A DNA stretch of 64,000 nucleotides. It comes from JBJMLO01 sp045805265 (GTDB lineage Bacteria > Actinomycetota > UBA4738 > JACQTL01). The notes beneath the pieces are model-generated. The model was not told the origin of the DNA. It did not search any database and worked only from the letters and a program-made list of their open reading frames with translations. Both the position numbers and the translations under genes were made by a program. Positions within the stretch are counted from its first letter, which is position 1, and every line of letters begins with the position of its first letter. The stretch spans positions 62,001-126,000 of the forward strand of contig JBJMLO010000024.1 of NCBI GenBank assembly GCA_045805265.1, in the 5' to 3' direction. Positions 51,177 to 58,723 of the stretch are shown one piece after another.

Positions 51177-53498
51177 GTGTCCAAGGTGATCCGCAAGCCC
51201 GGCCGGAGCCGGGCCGCCATCTTCAAGGGCGTCTTCCTCGGCAGGACCCAGCCCTCGTGGCACATGGAGCACACGAGGATCCCGAAGCTCCTGGCCCTTC
51301 CCATTCTGTCGTCGGACCCGCTGTCCTCTGTGGCATACGCGACCGAGCAGATCATGGTGGTGCTGCTCGCCGCGAGCGCCGGGTCGCTGCACCTCGTGAT
51401 GCCGATCGCGATCGCCATCGCCGTCCTGCTCGCGATCGTCGTGGCCTCCTACGTCCAGGTGGTGAAGGGCTACCCGTCGGGCGGCGGCGCCTATGTGGTG
51501 GCGAAGGACAACCTCGGCACGCTGCCCGCACTGGTTGGGGCGGCCGCGCTCCTCGTCGACTACGTGATGACGGTGGCGGTGTCGGTGGTTGCGGGGGTCG
51601 TCGCGATCGTCTCGTTCGCGCCGAACCTGTCTTCATTCCGAGTGGAGCTCTCGGTGGCATTCGTCGTCCTTCTCACGCTGGTGAACCTCCGAGGCATCCG
51701 GGAGGCGGGGCTGACGTTTGCGGCGCCGACATACCTCTTCATCGCGTCGATCTTCGCGATGCTCGCCATTGGGCTGGGCCGCTGCGCCACGGGGGGGTGT
51801 CCGCAAGCCGAGCACATCGCGCCGCTCGCCGGGCTCGCCCACCAGGTCGCCCCGATCGGTCTGTTCGTGATCCTGCATGCGTTCTCGTCGGGAGCCACGG
51901 CCCTCACGGGAGTCGAAGCCCTCTCGAACGCGGTGCCGATCTTCCGCAGGCCCCAATCGAAGAACGCCCAGCGGACGATGGTCATCATGGGCTGCATCGC
52001 GATCGCGATGTTCCTCGGGGTGTCCTACCTCGCCGTCCGGACGCACCCGACCGTGAACGAGAACCGCTCCGTCGTGGCGCAGATCGCCCATGCGGTCTTC
52101 AACGGCGGCCCCGGCTTCTTCCTGGTCCAGGTCTTCACGACGCTGATCCTGGTGCTCGCGGCGAACACCTCCTATCAGGGCTTCCCCCGGCTGTCGGCGA
52201 TCCTGGCCCAGGACAGCTTCCTGCCCCGGCAGTTCCGCAACGTCGGCGACCGCCTCGTGTACTCGAACGGGATCGTCGTCCTGTCGCTGGTGGCGTCGGT
52301 CTTCATCGTCGTGTTCGACGCCAACCTCGACAAGCTGATCCAGCTGTACATCGTCGGGGTGTTCACCGCATTCACGCTGTCCCAGATCGGCATGGTCCGT
52401 CACTGGCTCCGCGAGCGGAACAAGGGAGCCGAGGGACAGCGCGGATGGAGGACGTCGATCGTCATCAACGCGGTCGGCGGTGTGTGCACGGCCGTCGTCC
52501 TGGTGATCACCGCCAGCACGAAATTCATCCACGGAGCCTGGATCGCCATGGCCGGGATGGTGATCATCACCGTCGTGTTGCTCGCGATCCACCGGCACTA
52601 CGTCGCGGTGGGGCAGCAGCTCCGGCAGCGGATCGTGCAGGTGGGAACCGCAGCCGAGAACCACGTGGTGCTGCTGGTCCCGGACCTGGATCCGGCCACC
52701 GCCGAGGCGCTCGGGTGGGTCCGGGCCGGGCGCGTCCAGGACGTCCGGGCCGTCTACACGCCCCGGCGGGACCCCGACCCGGACATCCGAACCCGATGGG
52801 CGGCGTTCTGCCGGGCGACAGGGCCGGAGCTCGAGATGCTGCCGGACGGCAACGACAGCATCCTCGACCGCATTCGGCGATACATCCGAGACATCCCCCC
52901 AAACGAAGGAGACTTCGTCACGGTGGTCGTCCCCGAGCTCATCGAGCGGCCCGGGCTGCGATACCTCCTGGGACGGCGGGACCTGATTCGGCTGAAGGGG
53001 AGCCTCCTGCGCGAGCCGCGAGTGGTCGTCACCGACGTCCCCGTGCTGATGGAGGGCGGGTTGCCGATGGGGGTCGACGGGCTGCCGCTGATCCCGCAGC
53101 GCACCGTGGCCATGGTGTTCGTGTCGGCGGTCCACGACGGGACCACCCGTGCGGTCAACTACGCGCGGAGCCTCGGCGCCTCCGAGACCCGGGCCGTGTT
53201 CTTCGCGTTCGACCCCAAGGAGGCCCCGGCGATGCAGGAGGCGTGGGGCGCGGCCGGGTACGGCATCCCGCTCGACGTCGTCGAGGCGCCGTTCCGGGAT
53301 CTCCGCGCGCCGATGCTGGAGGAGGTGCGCCGGTACACCTCCCGGGAGGACACCGTGGCCACGGTGGTCATGCCGGAGGTCGTGGTGAGGAAGCTGCGGC
53401 ATCTCCTGCTCCACAACCAGACCCCGCTGTTCGTGAAGCGGCTGCTGCTGTTCGAGCCCCGGGTGATCCTGTCGAGCGTCCCGTACCAGGTTTCCTGA
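51177..53498 (+). CDS. kimA: KimA-like potassium transporter, APC superfamily (copy 1)
   Basis: A 773-residue protein. About 12 helices occupy residues 35-480, starting PILSSDPLSSVAYATEQIM, with YPSGGGAYVVAKDNLG and LLVDYVMTVAVSVVAG. These match Bacillus KimA (YdaO) closely in my reading. The soluble C-terminal domain of about 290 residues ends with LLHNQTPLFVKRLLLFEPR, the KimA ending. KimA is a K+/H+ symporter inhibited by c-di-AMP. A central insert relative to KimA (about 520-660) lengthens this version. The nearby TrkA pair supports potassium as the substrate. A longer upstream frame is not credible. Confidence 0.85.
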   Translation: MSKVIRKPGRSRAAIFKGVFLGRTQPSWHMEHTRIPKLLALPILSSDPLSSVAYATEQIMVVLLAASAGSLHLVMPIAIAIAVLLAIVVASYVQVVKGYPSGGGAYVVAKDNLGTLPALVGAAALLVDYVMTVAVSVVAGVVAIVSFAPNLSSFRVELSVAFVVLLTLVNLRGIREAGLTFAAPTYLFIASIFAMLAIGLGRCATGGCPQAEHIAPLAGLAHQVAPIGLFVILHAFSSGATALTGVEALSNAVPIFRRPQSKNAQRTMVIMGCIAIAMFLGVSYLAVRTHPTVNENRSVVAQIAHAVFNGGPGFFLVQVFTTLILVLAANTSYQGFPRLSAILAQDSFLPRQFRNVGDRLVYSNGIVVLSLVASVFIVVFDANLDKLIQLYIVGVFTAFTLSQIGMVRHWLRERNKGAEGQRGWRTSIVINAVGGVCTAVVLVITASTKFIHGAWIAMAGMVIITVVLLAIHRHYVAVGQQLRQRIVQVGTAAENHVVLLVPDLDPATAEALGWVRAGRVQDVRAVYTPRRDPDPDIRTRWAAFCRATGPELEMLPDGNDSILDRIRRYIRDIPPNEGDFVTVVVPELIERPGLRYLLGRRDLIRLKGSLLREPRVVVTDVPVLMEGGLPMGVDGLPLIPQRTVAMVFVSAVHDGTTRAVNYARSLGASETRAVFFAFDPKEAPAMQEAWGAAGYGIPLDVVEAPFRDLRAPMLEEVRRYTSREDTVATVVMPEVVVRKLRHLLLHNQTPLFVKRLLLFEPRVILSSVPYQVS

Positions 53499-53515
53499 AC
53501 CTCCCGTCGCCCGGG

Positions 53516-53521
53516 TAGGAT
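53516..53521 (+). promoter_or_regulatory. Candidate -10 element (TAGGAT) before the second kimA-like gene
   Basis: TAGGAT ends six bases before ATG 53528 in the 29-base gap between the two transporter genes, suggesting independent transcription of copy 2. Confidence 0.4.
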
Positions 53522-53527
53522 CGCGCG

Positions 53528-55846
53528 ATGGCCGTGGGAGGGGTCGGGGGCCGGGCCAGCCTCGGGACGCTGGTCAAACGGCTGCTGGTCGGGCGGAGCA
53601 AGCCCAGTTCGCTGGTAGAGCACTCTCGCCTGCCCAAGATCCTGGCGCTGCCGATCTTCTCGTCCGACGCGCTCTCCTCCGTGGCCTACGCCACCGAGCA
53701 GATCCTGTTCGTGCTGCTGGTCGCCAGCGCCGGGACGAACCGCGACATCATGCCGATCGCCGTCGCCATCGCCGCGCTGCTGGCGGTGGTGGTCGCGTCC
53801 TACGCGCAGCTGTGCAAGGCCTACCCCAGCGGCGGCGGAGGCTACGTCGTCAGCAAGGAGAACCTGGGGAAGATCCCGTCGCTGGTCGCCGCCAGCGCGC
53901 TGCTCGTCGACTACGTACTGACGGTCGCGGTCTCGGTGGTGGCGGGCGTGGTGGCGCTCGTGTCGTTCTCGCCGGGGCTGCTGCCGCACGCCGTGCCGCT
54001 GGCCATCGGGTTCATCGCGCTGATCACAGTCGGCAACCTGCGGGGCGTGCGGGAGTCCGGGATCCTGTTCGCCATCCCGACGTACGCCTTCATCGTCGGG
54101 ATCTTCGCCATGGTGATCATGGGGCTCGGGCAGTGCCTGACCGGTTGCCCGGTGGCCGAGCCGGTGCCGCCGCTCCCCGGCCTGGCGCTGAGCGAGGGCG
54201 CGGTGGGGTTGTTCGTCCTGCTGCACGCGTTCTCCTCCGGCTCGACGGCCCTGACCGGCGTCGAGGCCATCGCGACCGCCGTGCCCGCCTTCCAGCGTCC
54301 CCAGGCCAGGAACGCGCGCCAGACGCTGATGGTGATGGGTGTCATCGCGGCGGGGATGTTCCTCGGCATCTCCTATCTGGCCAGCCGGGCCGGCGTCACC
54401 GTCAGCGCGCACCGGTCCGTCGTCGCCCAGATCGCGCACGCGGTGTTCGGCGGAGGGCCGGCCTTCCTGCTGATCCAGATCTTCACCACCGCCATCCTGG
54501 TCCTGGCCGCGAACACGTCGTACCAGGCGTTTCCACGCCTCCTGGCCATCCTCGCGCGGGACCGGTACGTGCCCGGCCAGTTCTCCAACATGGGCGACCG
54601 GCTCGTGTACTCGAACGGGGTCCTGGTCCTCGCCGTGATGGCCTCGTTCCTGATCTGGATCTTCGACGCGAATCTCGAGCGGCTGATCCAGCTGTACGTG
54701 GTGGGGGTGTTCACCGACTTCACGCTGTCCCAGACGGGGCTGGTCCGGCACTGGATCCGGCGCCGCCGGGAGAGCGCGGAGCCGGGGCGACGATGGTGGA
54801 TCCGTCCGACCCTGAACGCCGTCGGGGCGGTGTGCACCGCCACGGTCCTCGCGATCACCGTGGTCACCAAGTTTCACCGCGGCGCGTGGATGGTGGTCGT
54901 CGCCATCCCCATCCTGATGGCCGGCCTGGTCGTCGTGAACCGCCATTACGAGGGGATCCGGGCGCAGGTCAGGCGGTGGGTGGTGATGCCGAAGGCCGAC
55001 GCCGAGAACCACGTACTGCTGCTCGTGCCCGACGCCTCGCCCGCCGTGGCGGAGGCGCTCGGCTGGGTGCGGTCGGTCCGGCCACGCGACGTCCGCGCGC
55101 TGTACGTGCCGCGGGGCGAGCCGGACCCGGACATCCGGAGGCGCTGGTCGGAGCTCTGCCGAGGGAGCGGGCCCGACCTCGAGTTCCTGCCGCCGGACGG
55201 CCGTTCGATGCTGAGGAGGGTCCGTCAGGAGGTGCGTGCGACCCCCCGCGCCGACGACCACTTCGCCACGATCGTCGTGCCGGAGCTCGTCGAGAAGCCG
55301 GGTATCGCCTACCTGCTGGGCCGCCGGGACCTCATCCGGCTGAAGGCCGGGCTCCTGCAGGAGCAGCGGGTGGTGGTCACCGACGTCCCGGTCCAGATGG
55401 AGGGCGGGGTGCCGGTCGGCGTCGACAGCCTGCCGCTCATCCCCCAGCGGACGATCGCGCTCGTCTTCGTCGCCGCAGTGAACGACGCGGCCACCCGGGC
55501 CGTGAACTACGCACGGTCGCTCAACGCCACCGAGACTCGGGCGGTGTACTTCGCGTTCGACCCGAAGGACGCCCCTCCGATCCAGGAGGAGTGGGGGGCC
55601 CGGAAGATGGGGATCCCGCTCGACGTCGTCGAGGCGCCATTCCGGGACCTCCAGCCTCCGATGCTGGCGGAGGTCCGCCGGTACACCGCGCGACCGAACA
55701 CGATCGTCACGGTGATCATGCCCGAGATCGTCACCGGGAAGTGGCGGCACGTCCTCCTGCACAACCAGACGCCGCTGTTCGTGAAACGCCTCATGCTGTT
55801 CGAGCCCCGAGTGGTGCTGTCGAGCGTCCCCTACCAGGTGGAGTGA
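53528..55846 (+). CDS. kimA: KimA-like potassium transporter, APC superfamily (copy 2)
   Basis: A 772-residue paralogue of the preceding gene, highly similar over its whole length, including IFSSDALSSVAYATEQIL, YPSGGGGYVVSKENLG and the C-terminal LLHNQTPLFVKRLMLFEPR. It is slightly closer to Bacillus KimA at several of these motifs (SSDALSS, SKENLG). The tandem pair is an in-place duplication. Its own -10 and differing loops suggest the copies are regulated or tuned separately. The HD gene starts one base after its stop. Confidence 0.85.
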   Translation: MAVGGVGGRASLGTLVKRLLVGRSKPSSLVEHSRLPKILALPIFSSDALSSVAYATEQILFVLLVASAGTNRDIMPIAVAIAALLAVVVASYAQLCKAYPSGGGGYVVSKENLGKIPSLVAASALLVDYVLTVAVSVVAGVVALVSFSPGLLPHAVPLAIGFIALITVGNLRGVRESGILFAIPTYAFIVGIFAMVIMGLGQCLTGCPVAEPVPPLPGLALSEGAVGLFVLLHAFSSGSTALTGVEAIATAVPAFQRPQARNARQTLMVMGVIAAGMFLGISYLASRAGVTVSAHRSVVAQIAHAVFGGGPAFLLIQIFTTAILVLAANTSYQAFPRLLAILARDRYVPGQFSNMGDRLVYSNGVLVLAVMASFLIWIFDANLERLIQLYVVGVFTDFTLSQTGLVRHWIRRRRESAEPGRRWWIRPTLNAVGAVCTATVLAITVVTKFHRGAWMVVVAIPILMAGLVVVNRHYEGIRAQVRRWVVMPKADAENHVLLLVPDASPAVAEALGWVRSVRPRDVRALYVPRGEPDPDIRRRWSELCRGSGPDLEFLPPDGRSMLRRVRQEVRATPRADDHFATIVVPELVEKPGIAYLLGRRDLIRLKAGLLQEQRVVVTDVPVQMEGGVPVGVDSLPLIPQRTIALVFVAAVNDAATRAVNYARSLNATETRAVYFAFDPKDAPPIQEEWGARKMGIPLDVVEAPFRDLQPPMLAEVRRYTARPNTIVTVIMPEIVTGKWRHVLLHNQTPLFVKRLMLFEPRVVLSSVPYQVE

Positions 55847-55847
55847 C

Positions 55848-56402
55848 ATGGAGATGAGCGAGGCGCGGGCGCTGGCCCGCGAGAAGGCCGAGAAGGACAC
55901 GACGTACCGGCACCTGGTGTCGGTGGAGGGTGTCATGCGGGCGCTGTCCGGGCGGTTCCCCGGCGAGGACGCCGACGCGTGGGCGCTGTCCGGCCTGTTC
56001 CACGACCTCGACCAGGACCAGACCGGCGGCGGGGAGGACACCTCCCGCCACGCTCGCCTGGCGGCCGAGTGGCTCCGAGAGGCCGGGGTCGACGAACGCG
56101 TCGTCAACGCCGTGCTGGCCCACGCCTACGAGGAGTACCGGACCGACCTGATGTCGAAGGCCGTCGTGCACGCCGACGCGGTGGCCGGGCTGCTGGTGGC
56201 CGCCGCGCTGGTGCGGCCGGAACGCTCGACCGGGATGAAGGTGTCGTCCGTGAAGAAGAAGCTGAAGGAGCGATCGTTCGCCCCGGGCGTGAACCGCGAG
56301 GAGGTCACGTCGGTCGAGGAGTCGATCGGGGTTCCCCTCGACGAATTCATCGCGACCGGCATCGAGGGCCTGCAGCAGGTCGCGGACGACATTGGACTAT
56401 AG
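55848..56402 (+). CDS. HD-domain phosphohydrolase
   Basis: A 184-residue metal-dependent HD protein: HLVSVEGVMRALSGRF, then LSGLFHDLDQDQTGG holding the HD pair, and VLAHAYEEYR. Such small proteins hydrolyse nucleotides or phosphomonoesters. The start codon is one base after the kimA-like stop, so it is translationally linked to the potassium transporter. A nucleotide-signal link (for example to c-di-AMP) is speculative. ATG 55854 with GGAG is an alternative start. Confidence 0.8.
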   Translation: MEMSEARALAREKAEKDTTYRHLVSVEGVMRALSGRFPGEDADAWALSGLFHDLDQDQTGGGEDTSRHARLAAEWLREAGVDERVVNAVLAHAYEEYRTDLMSKAVVHADAVAGLLVAAALVRPERSTGMKVSSVKKKLKERSFAPGVNREEVTSVEESIGVPLDEFIATGIEGLQQVADDIGL

Positions 56403-56443
56403 CGAAGCTTGCTGCCCGTACTCGCACGCAGGTACTCTCGCTA
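56400..56443. repeat. Imperfect inverted repeat at the edge of the accessory island
   Basis: TAGCGA (56400-56405) and TCGCTA (56438-56443), with GTAC/GTAC inside, can fold into a loose hairpin between the convergent HD and TIGR02391-like genes. A weak terminator is the simplest reading. Confidence 0.35.
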
Positions 56444-56461
56444 CCCTCCTGCCTCACCTGC

Positions 56462-56998
56462 TCACGGCGCCTTCGGCCTGCGACTCCTCGTTCGCGTCGC
56501 CTTGCGAATCACGCGCACTACGTGGTTGCAGAGCGCGAGGATCTCCAGGGCGTTGTGCGGCTCGTCGAGGTAGGCATGTTCGTGGGCCCTGGGGTTCCGG
56601 ACTCCGATCATGGTGCCCTGCAGGATGAGCCCGTAGCCCTTCTGCTGGTCGAGCTTCGACTGTGTCTTGAGGTCGTTCACCCGCAGGAGCGGCTTCTCCT
56701 TCAGGAAGACCTCGCTCATCAGCTTCGCCCCGTCAAGACCGCTGCCTGAACGGTTCTTCACGAGGTTGTTCACGAACTTCGTAGCTTCCTCGACCGACAG
56801 CGCGTAGTACCCGTCCTCGAACAGCGAGCGCGCCACGGCCACGAGCTCGGGGTCGGTCACGATCTGGTCGAAGAGCCCGAGCGGGTCCGCAACTGGGGGC
56901 GGCGGCTCGCCCGGGACCTCGAACTCCGGCTCAGGCGGCGGAGCGATTGCCCGGAGCGCCCGTGCGAGGTTGAGCGCGACATCGTCCCAGTTCGGCAC
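56462..56998 (-). CDS. TIGR02391 (Ymh)-like protein with R-x4-H motif
   Basis: 178 residues. After a Pro/Glu-rich linker, the conserved part (about 42-165) reads LFEDGYYALSVEEATKFVNN, LDGAKLMSEVF, and GTMIGVRNPRAHEHAYLD, as in TIGR02391/PF09509 proteins. R134-N-P-R-A-H139 fits the R-x4-6-H ribonuclease motif of HEPN domains, and the protein looks all-helical. HEPN RNases are common toxins in phage defence, so a toxin role is an inference. It starts four bases after the DUF5343-like gene and ends in a basic tail. Confidence 0.75.
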   Translation of the reverse strand: MPNWDDVALNLARALRAIAPPPEPEFEVPGEPPPPVADPLGLFDQIVTDPELVAVARSLFEDGYYALSVEEATKFVNNLVKNRSGSGLDGAKLMSEVFLKEKPLLRVNDLKTQSKLDQQKGYGLILQGTMIGVRNPRAHEHAYLDEPHNALEILALCNHVVRVIRKATRTRSRRPKAP

Positions 56999-57002
56999 GT
57001 GG

Positions 57003-57704
57003 CTAGCGCTTGTCGTACAGGTGCTTCGCCATCGCGGCGAAGATGATGTCGATCTGCTCGGGCGTCGCATCCGGTGGGATGTGCACCTGGACATCGATGT
57101 GGAGCGACGGCACGGCGGTGCCCTTGCGCTCGACCGTCGCTGCCTCCGTCCCGGTCCCCGAGCCCGATGCCGTGGCACGACGCGTCCTGGGCTGGGCTGT
57201 CTGACGCTTCGCTGTGCTTCGCTTCGCGCCGTTCCCGCTCGTCTCGCGCGCTCGACGCTCGGTCTGCTGGCCGGCAACGTCGCCCGACGCCACGAGCCTG
57301 TAGAACGACGCTAGCTTCGTCGCCGCGCTCTGTCCCACGCCGAGCGTCCTCATGAACCACCGGGCGGCGGCGCCGGGGTCCGGGTTCGGCGGCGGCAGCG
57401 CATCGGTGAGGTCCTGCGGGTAAACCCTGTCGACGATCTGCCGACATGCCTGGGCGTAGGTCTCGTCGTCGCGCCAATCATTCGCGAGCGGCGTCGTCCT
57501 GTTGTTGTCGTCGATCAGCCCGATCTGCCGGAGCTGCGGAATCAAGTTGCGAGCGTGGCCCTCGCCCACATCGAGCACCGTCTGCAGGTACCCGGCGTCC
57601 ACGCGCTGCGGCATCGTCTGCTGGAACTTGCGACGCAAGTCCCACCAATTCTTACTCGGGAGGTACGGATAGCTTCTACTGGCGCGTGCCGGCTCGTCGG
57701 CCAT
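57003..57704 (-). CDS. DUF5343-like protein
   Basis: 233 residues. The N-terminal DUF5343-type region (about 10-110) starts YPYLPSKNWWDLRRKFQQTM and looks like winged-helix segments (YLQTVLDVGEGHARNLIPQL, RQIGLIDDN). A basic, low-complexity linker (about 150-195) leads to the C-terminal motif PSLHIDVQVHIPPDATPEQI with FAAMAKHLY, which I have seen as a detachable tail in several uncharacterised helix-turn-helix proteins. It is four bases upstream of the TIGR02391-like gene, suggesting a two-gene module. It may be the DNA-binding or inhibitory partner of that protein. ATG 57704 is preferred over the longer frame. Confidence 0.7.
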   Translation of the reverse strand: MADEPARASRSYPYLPSKNWWDLRRKFQQTMPQRVDAGYLQTVLDVGEGHARNLIPQLRQIGLIDDNNRTTPLANDWRDDETYAQACRQIVDRVYPQDLTDALPPPNPDPGAAARWFMRTLGVGQSAATKLASFYRLVASGDVAGQQTERRARETSGNGAKRSTAKRQTAQPRTRRATASGSGTGTEAATVERKGTAVPSLHIDVQVHIPPDATPEQIDIIFAAMAKHLYDKR

Positions 57705-58059
57705 GGCCTTTCTCCCATTCTCTTGTCCTCCCAGGAAGGTACCGCTACCCACTGACATCCCTGCGATGCCGGACGCAGTTCGCCCACGTCGCGGGTCCGC
57801 GGGGTCTCAGCGCATGCGCCTTCACGGGCGGCAGGGGCGTTGCGTCGCCGGGGCGCGAGCCGTACGTAGAGGTTCGTGGCCGCCTACCCGAGTGGACCTC
57901 GCGGCCGTCGAGACAGATTGCACGAGAGCTTGCTCATGGCCCGACTTCGGCCGCAACCAGCATCGGACGGAGCCCTGACTCGCGTTGCCCTCGGCGGCCG
58001 CCTGCTCGCTCTCCCTGCGCCGCCGCGCCATGCGCTCATTGAGTATCTGGCTCTTCAGT
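57705..58059. other. Intergenic region in the island, no gene supported
   Basis: 355 bases upstream of the DUF5343-like gene. The only frame, 57822-58031 on the minus strand (69 codons), lacks a family match and a good ribosome-binding site. It begins just after the HARE-like gene, so a degraded 3' partner of that gene is possible. The DUF5343 promoter should be here; TACCTT near 57735-57745 on the minus strand is a weak candidate -10. Confidence 0.4.
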
Positions 58060-58515
58060 TCAACGCTCTTCCTTCCGGTCGCGGAGGCGGATCAGTCCCC
58101 GCTCGCGGACGAACATGTCCTGGTAGTTGGTGACGCGCGCTTGGATCTGGTGCGGGTTCGCCGGTCGCCCGTCACGCATCCGGTAGAGGTCTCGCTCGGC
58201 GATCGTGCGCGCCAGCCCGTCCGGCTTCATGCCTCGGTTGCCGCTCTCCTCCAGTACGAGAGCCATCGCCTCGTGCAGCGTTCGCGGGGGTGGCCCAGTA
58301 GGGCCTGACGGATCCGGCGCCGCCCCGGCAAAGCCGCTGTCGTCTCCCCGTGCCAGAAGCCTCTCGACGCTGTCGATCCGCGCGCGCAGGTCGTTGAGGG
58401 CCTTTGTGCGCTCTTCATAATCGAGCTCGAGTTGCTTCTCTTCGACGAGCGCCGCCCCGAGCCACTTCTCGAGATGCGGCCGGGCTTGGTCGAGTGGCTG
58501 GTCGAGGTCTCCCAA
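58060..58515 (-). CDS. Coiled-coil / HARE-HTH-like DNA-binding protein
   Basis: 151 residues. A coiled coil (about 25-58) is followed by a Gly/Pro linker and a C-terminal domain at about 79-146 (TLHEAMALVLEESGNRGMKP, IAERDLYRMRDGRPANPHQI, QARVTNYQDMF). The last resembles HARE-HTH winged-helix domains, which have been proposed to sense modified DNA and occur in restriction systems. The TTG start at 58515 has GGAG seven bases upstream (AAAGGAG). Its promoter has a clear -35/-10 pair with an operator-like inverted repeat, so it may be a repressor of its own region. Confidence 0.65.
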   Translation of the reverse strand: MGDLDQPLDQARPHLEKWLGAALVEEKQLELDYEERTKALNDLRARIDSVERLLARGDDSGFAGAAPDPSGPTGPPPRTLHEAMALVLEESGNRGMKPDGLARTIAERDLYRMRDGRPANPHQIQARVTNYQDMFVRERGLIRLRDRKEER

Positions 58516-58541
58516 TGTCTGACTCCTTTCGGCTCGCGCCG

Positions 58542-58588
58542 AATATACAAGAACGTTCCTTCAAGTACAACGTTCTTCTTCATATACC
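58542..58588. promoter_or_regulatory. Face-to-face divergent promoters sharing a 9-bp inverted repeat
   Basis: Minus strand: -35 TTGTAC (58565-58570), 17-base spacer, -10 TATATT (58542-58547). Plus strand: -35 TTCAAG (58560-58565), 17-base spacer, -10 TATACC (58583-58588). AAGAACGTT (58549-58557) and AACGTTCTT (58569-58577) form a perfect inverted repeat with an 11-base centre. It covers the minus spacer and -35 and the plus spacer. A bound repressor would block both promoters. Confidence 0.7.
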
Positions 58589-58723
58589 AGCAAGGGTGTG
58601 AGCCCAGCCGTCGTCATCGTACGTGTGTTCGATTACTCTAGCGACCACTGTGTCACCGAACCGAGGCATGCTGTCCTGGATGCTTCTCCAGGTGACGAAG
58701 ACGAGGAGGGAGATGAGGGACAG

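Noticed and set aside
51177..55846. Amino acid permease identity for the tandem APC proteins
   Set aside because: N-terminal motifs, the soluble C-terminal domain and its final LLHNQTP segment fit KimA better, and TrkA genes are adjacent.
58549..58577. SOS (LexA) box suggested by GAACGTTC
   Set aside because: Actinobacterial SOS boxes have a gapped GAAC-N4-GTTC pattern; here the halves abut and the larger 9-bp repeat explains the sequence better.
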